This document shows, one piece after another, positions 57,990 to 64,000 of a DNA stretch of 64,000 nucleotides. The notes under the pieces were generated by a model. The model was given only the letters and a program-made list of their open reading frames with translations. It did not search any database and was not told the origin of the DNA. This stretch comes from Panicum virgatum (lineage: Eukaryota; Streptophyta; Magnoliopsida; Poales; Poaceae), in assembly GCF_016808335.1 (NCBI RefSeq), contig NC_053153.1, forward strand, positions 30,263,590-30,327,589, read 5' to 3'. Numbering within the stretch: position 1 is the stretch's first letter; each line of letters starts with the position of its first letter. The translations under genes and the position numbers were made by a program.

Positions 57990-58861
57990 AATTTTTTAAA
58001 TTTTTATATTATTTTTTTCGATTTGTTAAAAATATATGCCGAAATTTTTTTTTACAAAAATGTCATCCTGCCGCCAGTTCAACCGGCGGAATGAAGGTAC
58101 TGCCGGATGAACCGGTGGCAGATGCACTGTAGAAAATATACCGACATTTCATCCGGCGAAAGGGTACTGTAGCAATTTTCGAGGGCACTGTACCGACTTG
58201 CCACCAAATCAACCGGCAGTACTTTTGCAAAAAATTATAACAAATTCATATGGATTCGGATGGTGATAAAATTTATACGAAAATTATAGACCTCGACGAG
58301 ATCTACAACTTTGTAATTCAAACTTTTTTCATTTGGAATCATTCTAGTGTTTAAATAATCGAAACAACATTTAGATTTAAAAAATCAGATCTAAACAAGT
58401 CGTGCTGCTCATCGGGAGTGCACCGGGAATCAGATCTAAACAACACGACTTGTTTAGATATTTTTTAGATCTAAATGTTGTGTCGATTATTTAAACACCA
58501 TAATAATTCTAAATGAAAAAAAGTTTGAATTCCAAATCTGTAGATCTCGTCGAGGTCTATAATTTTCGTATAAATTTTATCTCCATCCGAATCCATATGA
58601 ATTTGTTATAATTTTTTGAAAATGTGATACAGTGAATTGCTACAGTGCCGCCGGTTGATTTGTCGATAAGTCCCTATAGTAACCTTTGGCCGGATGAATC
58701 GGCGGTATGTTTTTCTACAGTGCACCTGCCGCCGGTTCATCCGGCGGTACCTACCTTCCGCCGGATGAACTGGCGGCAGGATGATATTTTTGCAAAAAAA
58801 AAAAATTCTGTAAATATTTTTGATAAATCGGAAAAAAATAATATAAAAATTAAAAAAATTC
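57990..58861. mobile_element. Mutator-like fold-back element (long-TIR MITE)
   Basis: Two inverted arms of about 420 bp (57990-58408 and 58443-58861) surround a loop of about 34 bp. They are flanked by a 10-bp repeat ACAAATACAG (57980-57989 and 58862-58871), a length typical of Mutator-like elements. The arms contain ccgccggttcatccggcgg-type palindromes and tactgtag motifs. No coding sequence. Its right end is about 450 bp from the F-box start codon. Confidence 0.82.
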
Positions 58862-58871
58862 ACAAATACAG

Positions 58872-59317
58872 ATCCCCCAACCCTCGCGCGAATCGGCCAA
58901 TTCCAAACCCTAGCAGTCCACCGCCCACCGGCTTCCGGTAGAAGCAAGCAGAAGAGCAGGAGCAAGGGAGTGGTGCGGACGCGGGCATCAGGCAGAGCTG
59001 GAGCGCGGCACGATCAGGGGCCTGGGTGTCCAGCCGTCCAGGCGACCAGCGGCCGGCGGCCGGCGGCCAGACAGCCGGGGACGAGCCGGCGAGGGGGCAG
59101 TGCGGCCATCCGGCCAAGCGGAGGCGGCCGGCGACAAGAAGCCAGCGCGGGTGCGGCCAGGTCCAGGGGTCGCCAGCGAGATGTGGCCGGCACCAGCGTC
59201 CCAATGAGGTCTCCTTGTCCCTCTCGTCGGTTTGCCCCAAGCATAACCGATCCTCGCGTCTTCTCACCATTTCTTCTTGGTCCCCGCAGCTCCAAAGCCC
59301 GCTGACTGTTCGACAAA
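58872..59317 (+). promoter_or_regulatory. Presumed promoter and 5' untranslated region of the F-box gene
   Basis: A GC-rich segment with a possible 5' UTR acceptor, cttggtccccgcag, near 59275-59289. No clear TATA box was identified. Confidence 0.4.
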
Positions 59318-60919
59318 ATGCCTCCAGGGGAAAATGTCAAGGGAGCGGTGCAGCCGGTGGCTGGCAGCAGCGGAGGCATTGAATCCCTGCCTGATGGAGT
59401 CCTTCAACACATCCTTGGCTTCTTACCATCTCCAGAGGCCGTGCGCACATGCGTGCTCGCCCAGAGATGGCGTCACCTCTGGAAGGCCGCACCGTGTCTG
59501 CGGGTGGGGTGCGACTTGGATCAATCAGAGTCTGTGGAGGAACTCCGGAGCTTAGTGAACCATCTTCTGCTCCTCCGTGGAGGCTCACCTCTTGAGGCAT
59601 GCTATTTCACGTTTTATGCTGGCCGCAGAAGCCACGATGATGTGTCCCACGTAAACCTCTGGTTCCGGCATGTTGTGCAAATGTGCAAAGTTCGAGTTCT
59701 CACACTCTTTATGTTTTTACTTGGTGAACCCTGGCTTGAACTAGACAACCTGCCTGTCATCTCCCAGCACCTGAGGAGTCTGAAGCTGATTGGTGTACAG
59801 GTGCACAACAGTTTGCTTAATTTTTCAAGCTGTCCAGCGTTGGAACATCTAGAGCTTAGTTGCTGTGAGTTGCCACCATCAGTCAAGGAGATCGTGTCCG
59901 AGTCCCTGAAACATATTATTGTCATTGCCTCCATGTGCGGCTGGGATTCTCGCATCCGCATTTACACCCCAAATCTGGTCTCACTGCATCTTGAGAACTT
60001 TCAGGGGAGGACTCCCATTCTTGAGAGGATGCCCTCATTACTGAAGGCATCTGTCGAAATAACCATACAGTGTAGGGACCGCTGCACTAATGCAAATTAC
60101 TTTTGGACTTGTGATAATTCTGGTAGCACGGCCAATGGCAGTATCAACTGCGTGCTTCTAAGAGGTATATCGGAGGCTAAGAGCTTGGCATTGAGGTCTG
60201 CATCCAACATGGTATAGTTTTACTTTCAAGCTTCATCTTTTACCCTTGTTTGTATTAGAATTAGATGTCATCCAGTTTCTGTATTATGTACCAAATATAT
60301 ACTGTTGAAATCTGATATACGTCACGTAAACCTTAGTTTTTTTGCATGCATGACCACCAGCTAAGTTTAACCTTGAATCAAATATGTTCACAGTGTGGTT
60401 ATTTGATCTTTTTTTTTTATTTGCACTTTGTGCAGTTTATTTTTAAAAGGGATTTGAGATGGGGCCCTATGTTTACAAATTTAAAGACCTTGTTGCTGAA
60501 TGGCTACTGGTATGTGCCTGATGACTTCCATGCACTGGCTCGCATTCTTGAGCGCTCACCTGTTCTAAAGAAGCTCACTTTTGAATTTTGCAACAAGGTA
60601 CACACTTCATAAATGCTCAAGCTACTTTGTACAGTTATTACATTAAAGATTGATTGTGCTGTTTGTTTTGGGTTCATTGCAGTGGTGTCATAAAGTGGAA
60701 ATGAAATTATGTGTCAGTTCAATGAAGAGATCAGCTGCAATTTCAGAACACCTTGAGATAGTCGAAATCAAGTGTGAAGTGGTTGATGATAGAGTTCTCA
60801 AAGTTATGAAGTTCCTGTGTGCATTTAATATATGTAAGCTAACTTGCAGTGCTCCTCTTGCATTTATATTTCTAAAATTTACCGTAATGTCCATTTGCAT
60901 GAAAGAAAGTATAGCCTAA
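59318..60919 (+). CDS. F-box/LRR protein with C-terminal FBD domain
   Basis: Three exons join in phase 0: 59318-60211, 60436-60597 and 60683-60919, giving about 430 residues. Introns begin GT and end AG (tttgtgcag, ttcattgcag). Residues about 21-60 form the F-box (IESLPDGVLQHILGFLP, WRHLWK), which binds Skp1 in SCF ubiquitin ligases. The middle has LRR-like strands (LPVISQHLRSLKLIGV, CPALEHLELSCCELP, TPNLVSLHLENF). The end, LKTLLLNGYWYVPDDFHALAR and LERSPVLKKLTFEFC then SAAISEHLEIVEIKCE, is the FBD region common in grass F-box/FBD proteins. The substrate is unknown. The last exon ends at TAG 60917-60919 unless a donor at about 60833 (atgtaagc) is used. No disabling mutation was seen. Confidence 0.88.
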
Positions 60920-62060
60920 GTTTGTTAGGAAATCATGAATGGTAGGAACTAAGATACCAATTTATAGATAAATTTTAACTTTCCGCCATGAATTCTCGGT
61001 TCAAAAAGATGTAGTTCTGCATGATCAATCAAATGTTTTTTTTTTCATTTCTTTGTGTCAAGTTCTTAATTCTTATTTTGAGATATAAATTGCTAATACT
61101 GTCATATCCAATTTATTTTTTATTTTATTGGTTTAATTGCTTGCTTCCGTGCCTATTTTATCTGCTAGGTTTTTGTATTAATAGTCCATCTATTCTCACA
61201 ATGGGCTGAAATGACTGTTCTTGCTACTAGGGTTTGTGGTGGAAATAATCAGATGGACACTGCTAGAAAATGGTCTAATAATCATGAAAGCTAAATCTAA
61301 CATCATTTTAATAGAACATTTGCCCAACATTGTCATAACTGCACTGTTCTGAAGTTTGATCACATGAAAATATGCAAGCTGAAGTGAAGTCTATTGTTCT
61401 TTGGTGTCGTCAACCCTCAACAGTGCCCACGGGCAGATAATTTCTAATTTCTTAGACTATGCCCCTTGGACTTATTCTTGTTTTGACATTGATCAGGTTT
61501 CAGTTTAGATAAAATGGAGACTTTGGAGTAGAAATTGGAGCCCGCAAGGATGCTATATTGTACTGTCTAATGTGGTTCGCTATGGGTGGAGATAGAATCA
61601 ATAGTCACCTGCTTAGACCTTCTACCTGATGTGATGTGGCGGCTTATATTATCACTCCTGCTTTTGTTCATCTAATGCTATGTTGCAGTTTCCATGTCTT
61701 ATAAGCTGGAAAAAGGTAGATTGTTCAATTCCTGGTAGGCCTTGATAATCAATGTCTAATTTGATTCGACTTCATGTACCTGGATATCTCTTGCTATTAG
61801 TATTAACCTTGTTGATCCCTTGCCCGATTGAGTTGTTACCCTTGAAGAAAGTGTGCTGCCATGAACTTGCTTAATTTTAGAAGTATTTTGTATGCTTGAC
61901 ATATCTTCAGGCTTATTAATGAACTGCTGAGTACTATCTTGCTATACATTGCTGAATTGTGTTGACTTGTATCCATGTCTTATTGTCTTGCTCTCAAATT
62001 TTTCTGTTCTGTAATATGTGTGAACATCACTGTTATACCAATAAAATGAAACAATGTGGC
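60920..62060 (+). other. Downstream/3' untranslated region of the F-box gene
   Basis: AT-rich, no coding signal. AATAAA at 62040-62045 is a possible polyadenylation signal if the transcript extends this far. Confidence 0.4.
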
Positions 62061-62632
62061 AAAGTTGAGCTGATGTAATCACGTTGATTATTTTTTTTTC
62101 TGTTGATGCTACCTGTACACATTGTACAAAATCCAGAATAATTTATGAAATTCGATTGGTGAACTGTTCGAGCTTGAATTGCAGTATTATGCGACCACAA
62201 CTCTATCTTTCGCGGAGGGAGCTCCACAGTCCACACCTCTATTAACCGAAGGCTTCTATTCCTAGCACGCGAGGAGCCGCGCTGCCATCGTAGAAGGGCC
62301 GGCCGTGATTCGCCCCTCGCCTCCCTAGCTCCGGCAGCGCCTCCGCCGCTGCCTTCCACCATCGCCATGCTGACTGAGCTTGCTGCCGCCGGAACCACCC
62401 TCTCTTTGCCCAAGCCGCCGGCACTGCCCATCGGGGTCTTGCCCTGCTCGGCCGGTGGTGCTCCCGTACCATCTTGTCCTCCGCTGGCTGAACCGCCACC
62501 GTTGTCAGGCCGCCACCAATCCCTCCTCTAGGTCTGGTGGTCATGGAGCCGCCCCGCCCTAGCAACCCTAGGATCCTAAGGCCGCTCCGCCCACCTACCA
62601 CCCCTTCCCCTCCCCCCTCCCTCCCTTGCCTC
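62061..62632. other. GC-rich stretch without recognised gene
   Basis: Open frames on the minus strand between 62242 and 62601 have low-complexity Arg/Gly/Ala content and no family motif. The region could be the 5' end of an unrelated gene that was broken up. Confidence 0.35.
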
Positions 62633-63128
62633 TAGGTATGGCAATTCCACCTGCAGATGTGGGTATTCGCGAATTTTAGATCCGACGGGTGAGGGTCCGA
62701 TATTCCAACCGTGGGTGCACCCGCACCCGCAAGGTTTGAGATTTCACCCGCTGGTGGACCCATACCTATCCGAAAACAAAGAAACCCTAGTCCAGTCTGC
62801 TTAGGTAAGGCCCAGCCCAACTATCCTAACTATAAAATGAGCACATGAACTTATGGATTTGTTGTTAGTTTGTCTTTATTACTTTGAACTTATGAATTTG
62901 TTGTTAGTTATCCCTATTACTTTGAACTTACGGATTTGTTGTTAGTTTTTCCTATTACTTATGAAAATGTGCTGTTTCACATTTTAAATTGATGAATTTG
63001 TGTATTTTTATTATATCTGTTGCCACACCCGCGGGTCTGCCTATGGGCGGGTTTTTCACAACCACGCGGGTTTGCCTGCGGGTGGGTTTTCGCCAAACTC
63101 ACACCCGCATCCGCGGGTGCCATCCCTA
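62633..63128. mobile_element. Non-autonomous hAT element
   Basis: The termini are TAGGTATGGCA and the complement of TAGGGATGGCA. The flanking 8-mers CTTGCCTC (62625-62632) and CTTGTCTC (63129-63136) are a target duplication with one mismatch. Subterminal tracts of cccgcgggtgcgggt-type sequence are inverted. No transposase. Confidence 0.82.
62846..62962. repeat. Threefold tandem repeat of about 38 bp in the hAT element
   Basis: The unit tatgaatttgttgttagtt followed by tattactttgaact occurs three times with small changes, with a partial fourth unit. Confidence 0.7.
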
Positions 63129-63136
63129 CTTGTCTC

Positions 63137-63460
63137 GAGGTAGAAGGTGAGCAGGAGCAGGTGCGGGCACCGCGCACTTTTGCGATGGGTCGAGGGAAAA
63201 TCGTGCGTGCGATAAATAGACTTTGCCCTATCAACCAGCTGAACCTCGCGCACAAAACACGTAACTAGTAGGTCTATAGTATTGGTCTGAGCCCATTAGA
63301 TAAGGCCAAATTTCTTCTTTGTTTACACTACTAGTGTACGCTCATTTGTTTCTTCATCGATGGCCCATAGTCAAAAGATGAGATTTTTGCGTATGACAAT
63401 AAGCAGTTCAGAGCCGATATAGATTAAGTAGGTATTCAAATGCAGGGAAGGAGTTATACC
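63137..63460. other. No feature recognised
   Basis: Intergenic sequence without exon or repeat signal. Confidence 0.4.
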
Positions 63461-63474
63461 TGTAGTAAGAGTAA

Positions 63475-63625
63475 AATATATGGACGGTCTTCTAACTTGT
63501 CTCGAGGTATCATCTAGATCCCTAAATTTGTCCGAAAGTGTCATTCGCGTCCCTAAACTCTCATGTATATCTGGTCCCTAAACTTGTCTCAATGTGTCAT
63601 TTCGGTCCTTAAACTCTTAAGGTGA
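63475..63625. repeat. Degenerate tandem units of the 'ggtccctaaacttgtc' type
   Basis: Three diverged units of about 50 bp with ccctaaactt-gtct and gtgtcat motifs follow each other. Similar units are widespread in grass repeats. No ends or duplication were found. Confidence 0.45.
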
Positions 63626-64000
63626 TAACAATTAATTGTATTCAAAATGGACTATTTATTAAGCTATTTTTTCAGTCGATTCATTTAGAAATCTTACCAC
63701 TAAAACCAGTTTAATTCCAAATTTAGCTGCTTATTAATCATACATCATGGGTTGATCTAGATTATCTGATGTCAATGGTGGATATTATAGTTTTCTCGTT
63801 TAACTTGGAGATATCAATGCTAATCCTCAATATTTTCTACTAATCATTTATATTTTGCATGGGCTTTGTATAAATTTATTAAGATAATTTATTCTCATTC
63901 TCAATAAAAATCAAAATAGCAATTTTATTAAATTTGAAGTAGCAAAAGAATTTTTCATGAACTTAAAGTAGCAAAATATGTATATTAAATAAAAAATAGT
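63626..64000. other. No feature recognised (window end)
   Basis: AT-rich sequence with no supported feature. Confidence 0.4.

Noticed and set aside
62033..62601. Minus-strand gene near the right end
   Set aside because: GC-rich frames with Arg/Gly/Trp low complexity and no splice or domain support.

Overview
The window is plant nuclear DNA, almost certainly from a grass (Poaceae). The evidence is CACTA elements with subterminal arrays of the TTAGTACCGG type, Tourist-like MITEs, a Tekay-type chromovirus with LTRs of about 3.3 kb, a Tat-type Gypsy element with an antisense spliced gene, intron-containing genes and long AT microsatellites. No prokaryotic or organellar gene is present. The species cannot be fixed from the sequence alone.

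Layout. 1-1046: flank with a Tourist-like MITE. 1047-10809: a 9.76-kb CACTA element (CACTA-1, TSD TAT), coding on the minus strand. It holds a decayed TnpA/Ulp1-type gene and only the DUF4216 tail of the transposase. Where the transposase core should be, it carries three fold-back copies of a captured exon of the host GPN1 GTPase gene. 11332-12112: a two-exon gene for a small secreted cysteine-rich peptide (ESF1/MEG-like) with a one-base frameshift. 12431-13207: a hAT element. 15184-26324: a three-level nest, in which a solo LTR (TSD CCATG) contains a Tekay-like solo LTR (TSD CTAAG), which contains a second CACTA element (CACTA-2, 16089-22998, TSD GTA). CACTA-2 encodes a nearly complete tnp2 transposase. 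26325-31315: intergenic DNA with an AT microsatellite, a 5'-truncated LINE, a mini-CACTA and three related MITEs.

31316-57487: a Tat-type Gypsy element (TSD ATACT, LTRs of about 1.5 kb). Its gag is split by a Tekay chromovirus (35014-50289), whose 5' LTR was in turn hit by another solo LTR (36704-40053, TSD AGGAA). The Tekay element carries two tandem, paralogous accessory ORFs before gag. Each of the three reading frames starts directly at a CAG|ATG splice-acceptor-like junction. A deletion appears to have removed the 3' half of the Tekay 3' LTR together with the whole pol of the host Tat element. The Tat antisense gene (50493-53883) remains.

57488-64000: a Mutator-like 872-bp fold-back with a 10-bp TSD lies directly upstream of a three-exon F-box/LRR/FBD gene (59318-60919), the most credible intact host gene here. 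A second hAT element (62633-63128) follows.

Most of the 64 kb is therefore transposon strata. The recognised host genes are the F-box gene and the frameshifted cysteine-rich peptide gene. The observations most worth checking are the inverted GPN1 captures inside CACTA-1 and the duplicated accessory ORFs with serial acceptor-ATG junctions in the Tekay element.
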